DNA of 64,000 bases from Acinetobacter wuhouensis (GTDB lineage: Bacteria > Pseudomonadota > Gammaproteobacteria > Pseudomonadales > Moraxellaceae): positions 3,596,001 through 3,660,000 of the forward strand of contig NZ_CP031716.1 in assembly GCF_001696605.3 (NCBI RefSeq). Direction: 5' to 3'. Positions 1 through 11,204 of this stretch are shown here, in pieces (the first letter of the stretch is position 1; each line of letters opens with the position of its first letter). The notes beneath the pieces were generated by a model. The model saw only the letters and a list, made by a program, of their open reading frames with translations, was not told the origin of the DNA and made no database searches. Made by a program: the position numbers and the translations under genes.

Positions 1-1388
<1,388 letters not shown>

Positions 1389-1819
1389 TATACAACCCCA
1401 AACAGTCGCTTGTTCCTACAAGTAGAACAATCAACATTACAGTTTGAAGTACTGTGCACCTAAGCACCGTACAGCTTCAATCTAAATTCATATACCAAAA
1501 CGCTTGATTCAGTTTAATCGCTAGTAACTCAATTTCTCTTAATCATTCAAACATGTCACTTGCGTGTCATATTCTTATGTTTAATTGAAATGAGTATGAA
1601 CAATTTATTTCAACTCAAATATATTCTGTTAATGATTAACTACCATCTCGTCGATGCGTAGTAAACTGTGATAAATCACAGAAGTTAACAAGACGCGTAT
1701 AATACGCCGACTTCTTATTAATTTCTATAATCTAGGACTTCGTTCGATTAAAGCCTGCGCAAAGCATAGCTTTTTGCTTAAATTTTAAGGAAAAGCGTTG
1801 CTTTTCTATTCTTAAAATT
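1389..1819 (-). other. 16S-23S spacer, tRNA-Ala to 23S part
   Basis: Non-coding transcribed spacer of the rrn operon. It holds a short hairpin at 1666-1681 (CTGTGAT and ATCACAG arms), a palindrome at 1695-1707 (GCGTAT-A-ATACGC), and a longer hairpin at 1780-1820 that touches the 3' end of tRNA-Ala. No gene is seen. These structures are probably RNA-processing signals. Confidence 0.7.
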
Positions 1820-1820
1820 T
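1780..1820 (-). other. Long hairpin abutting the 3' end of tRNA-Ala
   Basis: Arms AAATTTTAAG (1780-1789) and CTTAAAATTT (1811-1820) pair perfectly. Inside them GAAAAGC (1790-1796) pairs with GCTTTTC (1800-1806) around a 3-base loop, with a 4-base bulge. The structure ends on the last base of the tRNA CCA, so it probably marks a tRNA 3' processing site. The processing role is inferred. Confidence 0.55.
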
Positions 1821-1895
1821 GGTGGAGACTAGGAGAGTCGAACTCCTGACCTCCTGCGTGCAAAGCAGGCGCTCTACCAACTAAGCTAAGTCCCC
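1820..1895 (-). tRNA. tRNA-Ala (anticodon TGC)
   Basis: The minus strand gives a 76-base cloverleaf beginning GGGGACTTAGCTTAGTTGG, with anticodon loop CTTTGCACG (anticodon TGC), a TTCGACTC T-arm and an encoded ACCA end. It sits in the rrn spacer beside tRNA-Ile, the standard gammaproteobacterial arrangement. Confidence 0.97.
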
Positions 1896-1968
1896 AGCTT
1901 AAGACCAATATATCTAATTTTCTGTATTCTATATTTAAACTCTCATTCAAATATTTCGTTAGTCAGAA

Positions 1969-2045
<77 letters not shown>

Positions 2046-2059
2046 TCAGATACATCAAT

Positions 2060-2081
2060 GAAGAACAACTTGTTGTGGATT
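2060..2081 (-). repeat. 3' arm of the 16S precursor processing stem
   Basis: This 22-base segment just after the 16S 3' end is the reverse complement, with one extra base, of the segment at 3767-3787 upstream of the 16S 5' end. The two arms would close the long precursor stem normally cut by RNase III. The pairing is seen directly; the RNase III role comes from established rrn biology. Confidence 0.75.
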
Positions 2082-2105
2082 CTTACCAATCGTCAATCTT
2101 TCGTT

Positions 2106-3642
<1,537 letters not shown>

Positions 3643-3766
3643 AAAATCATTAGTGACTTAAGGTCACAATTCTGGCTCATCAATTACTGACAAATTCTCT
3701 CAAATAAACTTCGAGTAATTTAAACCAATCAATCAATGATAATATTTCGATCAATCAATCAGTAAA

Positions 3767-3787
3767 AATCCACACAAGTTGTTCTTC
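3767..3787 (-). repeat. 5' arm of the 16S precursor processing stem
   Basis: Leader segment complementary to 2060-2081 apart from one bulged base. It lies about 125 bases upstream of the 16S 5' end and would pair with the 16S trailer in the precursor RNA. Confidence 0.75.
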
Positions 3788-3979
3788 ATATTCTCTTAAT
3801 GATCTTCTCAATGCTTCGTCAGCATCAAGCTAGGTCGGCTATATTACTCTGAATCTCTTCAAAGTCAACCAGTAATTCAAATTATTTTAAACTTTCTTTC
3901 TAAAACCCAACTCAATCAATCTTAACTAAGTCACTGTTTTATCAGAAGTTTTAATCTTCATCACCGCCGATGGATGTGC

Positions 3980-4007
3980 ATTCTACAGCATTTCAGAGCA
4001 GACACAA
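3980..4007 (-). promoter_or_regulatory. rrn operon promoter (sigma70)
   Basis: On the minus strand TTGTGT (4007-4002), a 16-base spacer and TAGAAT (3985-3980) form a good -35/-10 pair. A short spacer and a GC-containing discriminator (GCACATCC) follow the pattern of stringently controlled rRNA promoters. An A/T-rich run upstream (about 4020-4036) could be an UP element. The start would be near 3972. Predicted from sequence only. Confidence 0.7.
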
Positions 4008-4302
4008 CCCCTTTTGGAATTTATTTTTAAAAAACTGCTCTGTCTGTTTATTTATTCTGCAAAATCTGCCTTTTTTATTCAAAATTTTACTTTTTTGCTT
4101 AAAAATACAACCGTGTTATGCAGCGTATTCACCGCAACAAGTTTCAAATCAATAGAACATGACTATATGTTTTCCTGTTATTTACTCTCTACAAGGAACA
4201 ATCACACTACTAACTTCAATATTTTAAAGGAATGTCTATAAGAGTTCTTTACTGCCTATTTAAAGTCATAGGTCGATTTAAGTTATAGCTCATCTAAGAC
4301 TT
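4008..4302. other. Intergenic region upstream of the rrn promoter
   Basis: A/T-rich stretch between the rrn promoter and the end of the TetR gene. The part next to the promoter may act as an UP element. I see no gene, RNA or clear terminator in the rest. Confidence 0.5.
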
Positions 4303-4911
4303 TTACAGTTTTGAATCAGTCTCTAAATAAGCCAAAATCATCGTGGTTAGTTCTTTTTTCAATTGTTGTTCTGAAATCAGAAAATTATTGTTACTGACAT
4401 AACGCATCATAGTAAATAAAGTGCTATTGATGATGACAAAAGATTTGTTCTTAAGTGTCTCAAAACTCCAATCTTTAAAAAACCGACTAAATACGTATAA
4501 ACCGACTTCATAAAAATGTTTTTCTAAAATTTTGGAAGCATCTGAATTGTTATAACCATGCCAATGTTTCAACACTTCTATAAAGAAGCCGTCATCGGCT
4601 TTCATCATGTCAAAACCGAATTGAATACTAAGTGGAATAATTTCTCTAATCGTTAAATCTTCTTGGCTAATCGCAATCTGCTTGAGCGCCAAACCCAGTT
4701 GCTCACTCTTACGGCGCAAAAGCTCCTGAATGATTTCTTCTTTATTACCAAAATATTGATAAATCGAACCAACACTGACACCTGATTTTTCTGCAATTTT
4801 AGGTGTAGTCACATTGAGCAATCCATGTTCAGCAATACATATTTGAGTCGCTTCAAGAATGCTTTCAACAATCATTTTTGCGCGTTGTTGTTGTGGTTTT
4901 TTTCTCATCAT
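4303..4911 (-). CDS. TetR/AcrR-family transcriptional regulator
   Basis: A 202-residue one-component repressor. Residues about 15-60 form the TetR DNA-binding domain: a helix rich in Ala/Ile, then VTTPKIAEKSGVSVGSIYQY with the usual YxYFxNKEE continuation. The rest is the variable ligand-binding helical domain. The gene is divergent from the MpaB-type oxygenase, and the 82-bp gap holds a perfect 12-bp palindrome, so it probably represses that gene and itself. The effector molecule cannot be read from the sequence. Confidence 0.9.
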   Translation of the reverse strand: MMRKKPQQQRAKMIVESILEATQICIAEHGLLNVTTPKIAEKSGVSVGSIYQYFGNKEEIIQELLRRKSEQLGLALKQIAISQEDLTIREIIPLSIQFGFDMMKADDGFFIEVLKHWHGYNNSDASKILEKHFYEVGLYVFSRFFKDWSFETLKNKSFVIINSTLFTMMRYVSNNNFLISEQQLKKELTTMILAYLETDSKL

Positions 4912-4940
4912 GCGCCCTCATTCAAATGCGAATTGAATGC

Positions 4941-4952
4941 GAATAATTATTC
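4941..4952. promoter_or_regulatory. Candidate TetR operator (perfect palindrome)
   Basis: GAATAATTATTC is a perfect 12-bp palindrome midway between the divergent TetR gene and the oxygenase gene. A second, looser inverted motif (ATTCAAATGCGAAT) lies at about 4920-4933. Position and symmetry suggest the repressor binds here. Confidence 0.5.
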
Positions 4953-4993
4953 ATATTAGAGTTTGATTAAACAATAAACAGGTCAAACGAGAA

Positions 4994-6202
4994 ATGCAAA
5001 CTTTAATTAAACCGACGCGTTTAGCACCTTTTGAAAAAATGTCACGAAATAATATTAAATTTAAAATTTTTAATTATTTGACAAATCAGCAAGCTCAACC
5101 CAGTTATGAAGAATACATTTCCTTAAATGCGGCATTACAAACAGGTGATGTTCCGATGGATAAAGTCATGCAATGGGTCATGACCAATCCTCGCCAAAAC
5201 CGTAAGTTATTTGAAACAGCACTTTATCAAGGTATCGACAAATTGCCTCAAGAAGAGCCTGTCCTCACTGAGTTTTTTAATCTAGTTGAAAAGAAACCAA
5301 TGTGGTTTGACCCTGTTAAAATTGAGACAGCCATTCAATTTACGCACCGACTAGGCGCTAATGGAACTTATATTCTTCGTGATTTGGCATTAATGACGGG
5401 TTATCAATATCCTGGCTTCAATCAGCCTTTGATTGCGACGGGTGCACTGAGCAAATATGCAGGGAAGCGTCTGGCTGAAACACATAAATGGTGGTTAGAT
5501 ATCAATAAACCCAATAGTTTCTCTCGTTTTAATGATGGTTTTACATCAACAATTTATGTCCGTTTCATTCATTCCTTAGTCCGTTATCAACTGAATAAAT
5601 CTAAAGATTGGGATCGAGAAGTTTGGGGTGAGCCAATCAATCAATACGATCAAGCCATGACCAATATTGCATTTAGTGCTGTATTATTGATTGGAGTTCG
5701 TGCAATTGGTATTTTCCCAAGCAAAGCGGAATCCGAAGCCATTATGCATTTTTGGAAATATGCGGGTTGGCTTATGGGCATCGATGATAAATGGCTCGTT
5801 GATAAAGAATCAGAAGCATGGAAATGGATGCAATGGTTGGATTTTGCACATCCAAAGGTTGATGAAAGTAGTCGGGTTTTGGCAAAAGGACTATCCAAAG
5901 AACCTTTTGAACGTCAATACAAACATTTCAATACCTTTTTACAGAAAAAAGCTTATCAAAATCATTTAGATGTCACTCAACTCTTTATTGGTCCCAAAAA
6001 GATGAAAAAATTGGGGTTAAAACCACGCACCCTCGCTTGGTATCCATTCTATCTCATGGCGAAGAACACCGTTCTATATAATGGTGCAAAGCATATTGGT
6101 GTTTTGGATCGTTATTTACAAAAACATGGTCGTGCAGAACAGGAATACAGCCTAGAACTTTATCAAAATGCTGGAAAGCAATTGGCAAGTATGCATCAGT
6201 AG
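4994..6202 (+). CDS. MpaB/latex-clearing-protein family haem oxygenase (DUF2236)
   Basis: A 402-residue protein of the DUF2236 family, which includes fungal MpaB and the bacterial rubber oxygenase Lcp. R159, T163 and H193 occur with exactly the spacing of R164, T168 and H198 of Streptomyces LcpK30 (R+4 = T, T+30 = H). In Lcp that His is the proximal haem ligand. No signal peptide is visible, so it is probably cytoplasmic or membrane-associated, unlike secreted Lcp. The substrate is unknown; oxidative cleavage of an unsaturated lipid or terpenoid is a reasonable guess. It is divergent from a TetR gene that probably regulates it and ends at a strong hairpin. Confidence 0.85.
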   Translation: MQTLIKPTRLAPFEKMSRNNIKFKIFNYLTNQQAQPSYEEYISLNAALQTGDVPMDKVMQWVMTNPRQNRKLFETALYQGIDKLPQEEPVLTEFFNLVEKKPMWFDPVKIETAIQFTHRLGANGTYILRDLALMTGYQYPGFNQPLIATGALSKYAGKRLAETHKWWLDINKPNSFSRFNDGFTSTIYVRFIHSLVRYQLNKSKDWDREVWGEPINQYDQAMTNIAFSAVLLIGVRAIGIFPSKAESEAIMHFWKYAGWLMGIDDKWLVDKESEAWKWMQWLDFAHPKVDESSRVLAKGLSKEPFERQYKHFNTFLQKKAYQNHLDVTQLFIGPKKMKKLGLKPRTLAWYPFYLMAKNTVLYNGAKHIGVLDRYLQKHGRAEQEYSLELYQNAGKQLASMHQ

Positions 6203-6216
6203 CCTTTTCAAAATTA

Positions 6217-6250
6217 AAGAATAAGGAAGCATGTTCGCTTCCTTATTCTT
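6217..6250. terminator. Bidirectional terminator between convergent genes
   Basis: A perfect 14-bp stem (AAGAATAAGGAAGC / GCTTCCTTATTCTT, 6-base loop) lies between the oxygenase stop and the leftward copper operon stop, with A/T-rich sides in both directions. Confidence 0.8.
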
Positions 6251-6271
6251 CACTGATCTAACTTTTAAAAT

Positions 6272-6586
6272 TTATTGATGATGACCATGCATTGGCTCAG
6301 AGGCTGAAGCATTCATATGATCCATCTTTGCCATATCCTCTTGGCTCATCGAAGCGTGACTCATACCTTCATGCGCTATATTGTCATGCTTCATTTCTTG
6401 ATTCATTTGTGACATATCATGTTGCTGAGCTGATTTCTGTTGCTTACTCGGCATGTAATCTGGTTCATTCTCTATTGCCAAATAGAAAATTCCCATAAAA
6501 ATACAGCTTAAAATAATCGCAACAACCAAGAGTGGCCATCCCCAAAATGATTTTTCAGGGGAGAGTTTATTGCTGTCATTACTCAT
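6272..6586 (-). CDS. Small Met/His-rich membrane protein, probable copper binder
   Basis: A 104-residue protein. A short polar N-terminus is followed by one hydrophobic segment (about 16-37, WPLLVVAIILSCIFMGIFYL) and a tail very rich in Met, His, Gln and Asp (repeats such as HDMSQMNQEM, GMSHASMSQ, MHGHHQ). Met/His clusters of this kind bind Cu(I)/Cu(II) in CopA/PcoE-type proteins. It is the last gene of the operon with the copper TonB receptor, 33 bp downstream, which supports a periplasmic copper-handling role. I do not recognise a named family. Confidence 0.75.
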   Translation of the reverse strand: MSNDSNKLSPEKSFWGWPLLVVAIILSCIFMGIFYLAIENEPDYMPSKQQKSAQQHDMSQMNQEMKHDNIAHEGMSHASMSQEDMAKMDHMNASASEPMHGHHQ

Positions 6587-6619
6587 ATAAAGTCCTCAAA
6601 TTTAAAATATTTCAATGAA

Positions 6620-8674
6620 TTAAAATTTCATGCTCAGACGCGCCCAATAATTACGTCCTGTATTGTTAAATTGCTCATTCGAAGCAAAGCCGAAGCCTGA
6701 ACTGCCTGCCTTATTCAAATGTTCGGTATAGGTTTTATCCAAAACATTATCCACACCGACCGCAAGATTTAAATCTTTCTGAATATTATATGAAGCATTC
6801 AGCGCCAAGGTGGTAAAACCCGCACTCTCACCCATGTCGTAGCCGACGATATTACCTTGATTTAGGCTAATACGATCCTGCTTTGCCACAGTACGAACCA
6901 ACATTCCCAATGAATATTTATCTTGTACATAACGTACATTCAAACGAGCCTCTAAGGGTGCAATTTGCGGTAATGGCTTATTCGTATCTGTATTTTCACC
7001 CCAAGCATACATTGCACTTAGATCTGCTTGAATCGTATTAGTAAATTGATAGCCCACACCTGCTTCAGCACCTGCAATGGTTGCGTCGACATTTTTAGCA
7101 CCAGCACTAAATGATGAACCATGATCATGTCCACCTGAAGTTGGATGATTATGATAACTCATCAAAATATAATCATTGACCAAGCCTGCGTATGCCGATA
7201 CCCATGAGCTGAATGCACCATGTTCATGCTGATAACCTAGATCCAACTGCAAAGTCTTTTCATTTTTTAAATCATTAAAAGCTGGCATAGGCATTCCCGT
7301 ATTACCATGAGCTGTACTGAATAACTCCCAATAATCAGGTACACGCTCTACATAACCCAAACCAATATAAGATTTGGCATTATGTTCAGGATGTTGATTC
7401 TCCAAACGAATAAATCCACTCGGAAGTGTTTCTTTACGTTCATCATTGAGTTTGAGTGCATCAATTTTGACTTGATCAATACGCCCGCCTGTCACCAATT
7501 TATAGGTATCATTAAATTGGTAAGCAAGTTCTCCAAATGCACCGTATGAATGAAACTTCATATTAGTGGATAAAGGCATATCCATCATACGAGATGTCAT
7601 AGCACCTGCATGGTGATTCTGCTGGGTATCCACACCTGTAATCAGGCTGAGTTTATCCCATTCCGAAGTCATCACAAGACGTGTGTTTAAAGTACGACGT
7701 GTCACTTGCATAGAAGATTTATCTAAATACATTTCATGAGTCATATGATCATGTTTTATTTCAGGTGTACGTAAACTAAAGTTATCCATCACGTGATCGT
7801 TATAACTATAGTTCACCTGCCCTTCGATTTTTTTAATCACATTGGTGATGTTTTTCTTTTCAAAACGTAGCCCTAAGCTTTCACGTGCAAACTGTGAGCC
7901 ATCCATTTCACGACCTGCATATTCAGCTTCACCATCGGCTTTACCACCCGTCAGCTCAATCCAAGTATCCTCATTCGGTGTCCAACCCAGTGCTAAATCT
8001 GTATTCCAACGCTCCCATGAAGATGGAACAGAATGACCATCACCATCCTTATAACTATTCGATTCTGAACGATTGGCATTTAAACGAATGTATTTTTGGC
8101 TATCACCAACAGTTGCTTCAACATTATGATCCAGACGTCCAAATGAGCCCGTTAACACACTGGCTTGACCTTGATAATGTTTATCTTCTAATTGAGGCTT
8201 CTCTCGTTCAAAAATAACCGTTGCAGCAGAGCCTGTATTGGCATATTGAACGGTTTGAGGTCCTTTAATCACTGAAATACGATCAAAACTTTCAGGTTGA
8301 ATATACGAAGTTGGCGCATCCATACGTGCAGGGCAAGCACCGAGATTTTCACTACCATCGGTTAAAATTTTAATACGTGAACCGAACATACCTCGGAAGG
8401 TCACATCACCATTGGTTCCACCACTTTTAATCGAGTTAAACCCTGCAATACTTTGTAAATAGTCTGCGCCATCAGTTGCAGGCACAGGTTGAATCGGCTG
8501 TTTTGGATCTGCATGAATAATCAGACCATTGGCATCATTATTCAGTTGTGCAGTTACTACAATCGGGGCAAGTTGCGTTGTGTTCTCTTGCTCATGAGCA
8601 AAGGCAATTGATGAATAACAAGCAATACAAATCGCAGCCGCTAAAGGCTGTAAAAAAAATTGAGGCTGAGACAT
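6620..8674 (-). CDS. TonB-dependent copper receptor (OprC/NosA family)
   Basis: A 684-residue outer-membrane beta-barrel receptor. A signal peptide (about 1-26, ending SSIAFA) is followed by a TonB-box-like APIVVTA, a plug domain (about 60-160) with RGMFGSRIKILTDGSENLG, and a barrel ending in the typical ARLSMKF with C-terminal Phe. The CPARM motif (C114, M118) and an HEM motif (H313, M315) match the CxxxM and HxM copper ligands of Pseudomonas OprC. I chose the internal start at 8674: it follows AAGAGAAAG and gives a proper signal peptide, whereas the upstream ATG at 8734 adds 20 residues that spoil it. It is cotranscribed with the DUF2946 gene and the Met/His-rich protein. Confidence 0.93.
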   Translation of the reverse strand: MSQPQFFLQPLAAAICIACYSSIAFAHEQENTTQLAPIVVTAQLNNDANGLIIHADPKQPIQPVPATDGADYLQSIAGFNSIKSGGTNGDVTFRGMFGSRIKILTDGSENLGACPARMDAPTSYIQPESFDRISVIKGPQTVQYANTGSAATVIFEREKPQLEDKHYQGQASVLTGSFGRLDHNVEATVGDSQKYIRLNANRSESNSYKDGDGHSVPSSWERWNTDLALGWTPNEDTWIELTGGKADGEAEYAGREMDGSQFARESLGLRFEKKNITNVIKKIEGQVNYSYNDHVMDNFSLRTPEIKHDHMTHEMYLDKSSMQVTRRTLNTRLVMTSEWDKLSLITGVDTQQNHHAGAMTSRMMDMPLSTNMKFHSYGAFGELAYQFNDTYKLVTGGRIDQVKIDALKLNDERKETLPSGFIRLENQHPEHNAKSYIGLGYVERVPDYWELFSTAHGNTGMPMPAFNDLKNEKTLQLDLGYQHEHGAFSSWVSAYAGLVNDYILMSYHNHPTSGGHDHGSSFSAGAKNVDATIAGAEAGVGYQFTNTIQADLSAMYAWGENTDTNKPLPQIAPLEARLNVRYVQDKYSLGMLVRTVAKQDRISLNQGNIVGYDMGESAGFTTLALNASYNIQKDLNLAVGVDNVLDKTYTEHLNKAGSSGFGFASNEQFNNTGRNYWARLSMKF

Positions 8675-8742
8675 TTTCTTTCTCTTAAATCTGGTTAAAA
8701 CAAGGCTGGAGTCAGTCAAGACCCTAGAAAACATGTTGTGAT

Positions 8743-9255
8743 TTAAGCGAAAAGTGGTGGGGCTCGCCCTTGAGGGAGCAGAAATAGGCGTTGCAGAACA
8801 AAATAAACATGGCGAAATGCTTTTTGAAATGCAAATAAACGGACTTGAATGCGATCTAAAACTTCTTTGACTTCAAGTTCAGGCGGTAAAACCAAATTAC
8901 CATACACCGTACAGTATTGGCACTGATGACCTGCGTCATGGTGATGAGAACTTGTAGAAGTTTCAACGTGATGATCGGCATGAGCTGAAAGCTGATTCAT
9001 CGCAGAACCGTGTATTACAGAATTACTTGGTACAGAATTATCTAATACAAAATCATGCGATGCTAAATGATGTTGATGATGCGAACTTTGTTGATGCTTT
9101 TCATAGAAATGACTTTCTGTTAAAGCTTGAGAAATAGTTTCACAGACCGGAGCAATTTGATATTGCTTCGGTAGCAAAGGCTGTAGAAATACAGCAATCT
9201 GTAAAAATACTGCGGCAAAACCCAGCAGTAAACCCAATCTCAACAAAACGTTCAT
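8743..9255 (-). CDS. DUF2946 family protein, copper-operon leader gene
   Basis: A 170-residue protein with an N-terminal hydrophobic helix (about 4-28), a long His-rich middle (clusters HHQHH, HADHH, SHHHDAGH), the HQCQYC motif near 112 and the DUF2946 ending LFLLPQGRAPP. DUF2946 proteins commonly sit next to TonB copper receptors; the His and Cys content fits metal binding at the inner membrane or periplasm. It is first in a three-gene operon with its stop 68 bp before the receptor start. Its biochemical role has not been established. Confidence 0.85.
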   Translation of the reverse strand: MNVLLRLGLLLGFAAVFLQIAVFLQPLLPKQYQIAPVCETISQALTESHFYEKHQQSSHHQHHLASHDFVLDNSVPSNSVIHGSAMNQLSAHADHHVETSTSSHHHDAGHQCQYCTVYGNLVLPPELEVKEVLDRIQVRLFAFQKAFRHVYFVLQRLFLLPQGRAPPLFA

Positions 9256-9281
9256 CTCAACATTTTACGGCGACAAGTATA

Positions 9282-9309
9282 ACAAAGCCCAATTGAAATT
9301 GGGCTTTGT
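9282..9309 (-). terminator. Probable def terminator
   Basis: Inverted repeat ACAAAGCCCAATT / AATTGGGCTTTGT with a 2-base loop. It lies after the def stop and just before the DUF2946 start. The stem is strong but the following T-run is poor, so termination may be partial. Confidence 0.55.
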
Positions 9310-9365
9310 AAACAACAGAAAATTTTAAATACTAAAATTTCAAAACTGAATTCAAAAACTGAACA

Positions 9366-9896
9366 TTAACGCTTCGCGGGCACTTTTTGCTTTTCACGCT
9401 GACGCACAATTTTTTCGACTTTTTCACGCGCACGTTGGCGTTTTAAAGGAGATAAATAATCGACAAATAACTTACCATTTAAGTGATCCATTTCATGTTG
9501 GATACAAACAGCAAGAAGTTCATCCGCTTCTAGCTCAAAAGCTTTGCCTTCAAGGTTAATTGCTTCAATTTTTACGCGTGACGGACGCTCAACTTTATCG
9601 TATATTTGTGGGACAGAGAGGCAACCTTCTTCATAAGGTAATGTTTCTTCTGTAAGGGGCGTTACTTTGGGGTTAATGAACACCATTGGTTGATCTTTAT
9701 TTTCAGACAAATCCATCACGATAAGTTGAATATGATGATCGACCTGTGTCGCAGCCAGACCTATACCTGGTGCTTCATACATGGTTTCAAACATGTCGGC
9801 AGCTAATTGGCGAATTTCGTCAGTCACTGTATCGACAGGTTTTGCAATGGTGCGTAAACGGGGATCAGGAAAACTTAAAATAGGTAATAAGGCCAT
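9366..9896 (-). CDS. def: Peptide deformylase
   Basis: A 176-residue cytoplasmic metalloenzyme that removes the N-formyl group from nascent proteins. All three family motifs are present: GIGLAATQ (motif I), EGCLS (motif II, metal-binding Cys) and HEMDH (motif III, two metal-binding His and the catalytic Glu). The length is typical. It stands alone and divergent from the LysM-dprA-tsaC genes, a conserved neighbourhood in gammaproteobacteria, although fmt does not follow here. Confidence 0.98.
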   Translation of the reverse strand: MALLPILSFPDPRLRTIAKPVDTVTDEIRQLAADMFETMYEAPGIGLAATQVDHHIQLIVMDLSENKDQPMVFINPKVTPLTEETLPYEEGCLSVPQIYDKVERPSRVKIEAINLEGKAFELEADELLAVCIQHEMDHLNGKLFVDYLSPLKRQRAREKVEKIVRQREKQKVPAKR

Positions 9897-9970
9897 ACTG
9901 AATCCTCTGTTGCTATGCCATTGATCTTAAAACTAAATGAAGAGTGTGCTTCATTAAAAAAATGTCTGTA

Positions 9971-9992
9971 ATATGCGTATTATAACGCATAT
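9971..9992. promoter_or_regulatory. Inverted repeat in the def / LysM divergent promoter region
   Basis: ATATGCG (9971-9977) and CGCATAT (9986-9992) form an inverted repeat around an A/T core that looks like a -10 element (TATTAT/TATAAC). It sits 22 bp before the LysM gene. It could be an operator or just overlapping promoter elements. Confidence 0.35.
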
Positions 9993-10013
9993 AGATACAT
10001 AATTTTAGGAATT

Positions 10014-11171
10014 ATGATAATGAAAAAGGTTTTATCTGGCATAACGAACTTTCATGCCAAGGGGTTCAAGAAGCACTTGCTTGCTGTAACACTATGTTTA
10101 AGTGCAGGATTCACTTACATGGAAGCAACACATGCAAGCCCGAATACTAACCCACCTGCGCTCAAAGCCAATGCGCCAAATGTCTATGTGGTGAAGCGTG
10201 GCGACACATTGTGGGATATTTCAGGAAAATTTTTGAGTAAACCGTGGCGTTGGCCTGAAATTTGGGCAAGCAATAAGCATGTAAAAAATCCACATTGGAT
10301 TTATCCTGGCGATAAATTATTGCTTTGTACGCTGGATGGTCGTCCTTTGATTGGGGTCGATGAAGGTGATGGTTGTGAAGGAATTATCCGTCGTCATCAA
10401 GGTGGCGCATCTTTACGACCTCAAGTACGCGTTGAATCGATCAATAATGCGATTTCAGTCATTCCATTGTCAGATATTAAACCTTGGTTAGAACACAGTA
10501 TTGTGGTCAATCCAGAATCTTTACAAAACATTCCTTATACCGTGGGTGCTGCAGATAATCGTGTCATTACAGGTGCAGGTCAAACTGTTTATGCACGTGG
10601 TAATGGTTTAGTTGTCGGACAACGCTATGGTGTTTACCGTGAAGGTAAACCTTATACATTTGTAAATGCGGAAGGTAAGAAATTCAACGCAGGGCTTGAA
10701 TTAACTGAAGTTGCTTCTGCAGTTGCTTCTGCGTCTGAAAATGATGTCACCACACTCGAACTGACAGATAGCTACAATGCTGAAGTCCGTAAAGGTGATT
10801 ATGTTCTACCACGTTATGATGCTGAATTACCGAGCCTATTTTACCCAACAACAACCAATCAAGTGACTTCTGGTGGCAAAGTCGTTCGTGTTCAAGGTTC
10901 GATTGGCACAGCAGCACAACACAGTGTCGTCACCATTGACCGTGGTAGCTTACAAGGGGCTCAGTCAGGTCAGGTATTTAGTATTTACCAACAAGGTGAA
11001 ACTGTGCGCGATCCAAAAACCAAAGAATCAATCAAATTACCTGGTCAACATATTGGTACATTAATGATTTTCAAAAGTTTTGACCACCTCAGCTATGCCT
11101 ATATCTTAGACAGCAGTTTGCCGATTAAAGTTGGTGCGGACATCCGACCGCCTGCAATTTCTGACAACTGA
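10014..11171 (+). CDS. LysM domain-containing envelope protein
   Basis: A 385-residue exported protein. A basic N-terminus and hydrophobic core (about 20-42, LLAVTLCLSAGFTYMEATHA) form a signal peptide. A LysM peptidoglycan-binding domain follows at about 57-103 (VYVVKRGDTLWDISGKFL to WIYPGDKLLL). The remaining ~280 residues are a conserved beta-rich region of unknown role. This gene type precedes dprA in Acinetobacter and in many gammaproteobacteria. The start could also be the ATG six bases later; AGGA lies upstream of both. It is 33 bp from dprA and probably in one operon with it. Confidence 0.92.
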   Translation: MIMKKVLSGITNFHAKGFKKHLLAVTLCLSAGFTYMEATHASPNTNPPALKANAPNVYVVKRGDTLWDISGKFLSKPWRWPEIWASNKHVKNPHWIYPGDKLLLCTLDGRPLIGVDEGDGCEGIIRRHQGGASLRPQVRVESINNAISVIPLSDIKPWLEHSIVVNPESLQNIPYTVGAADNRVITGAGQTVYARGNGLVVGQRYGVYREGKPYTFVNAEGKKFNAGLELTEVASAVASASENDVTTLELTDSYNAEVRKGDYVLPRYDAELPSLFYPTTTNQVTSGGKVVRVQGSIGTAAQHSVVTIDRGSLQGAQSGQVFSIYQQGETVRDPKTKESIKLPGQHIGTLMIFKSFDHLSYAYILDSSLPIKVGADIRPPAISDN

Positions 11172-11204
11172 GTTTTGTCAAAAATGATCTCTATATAGCG
11201 TGAT

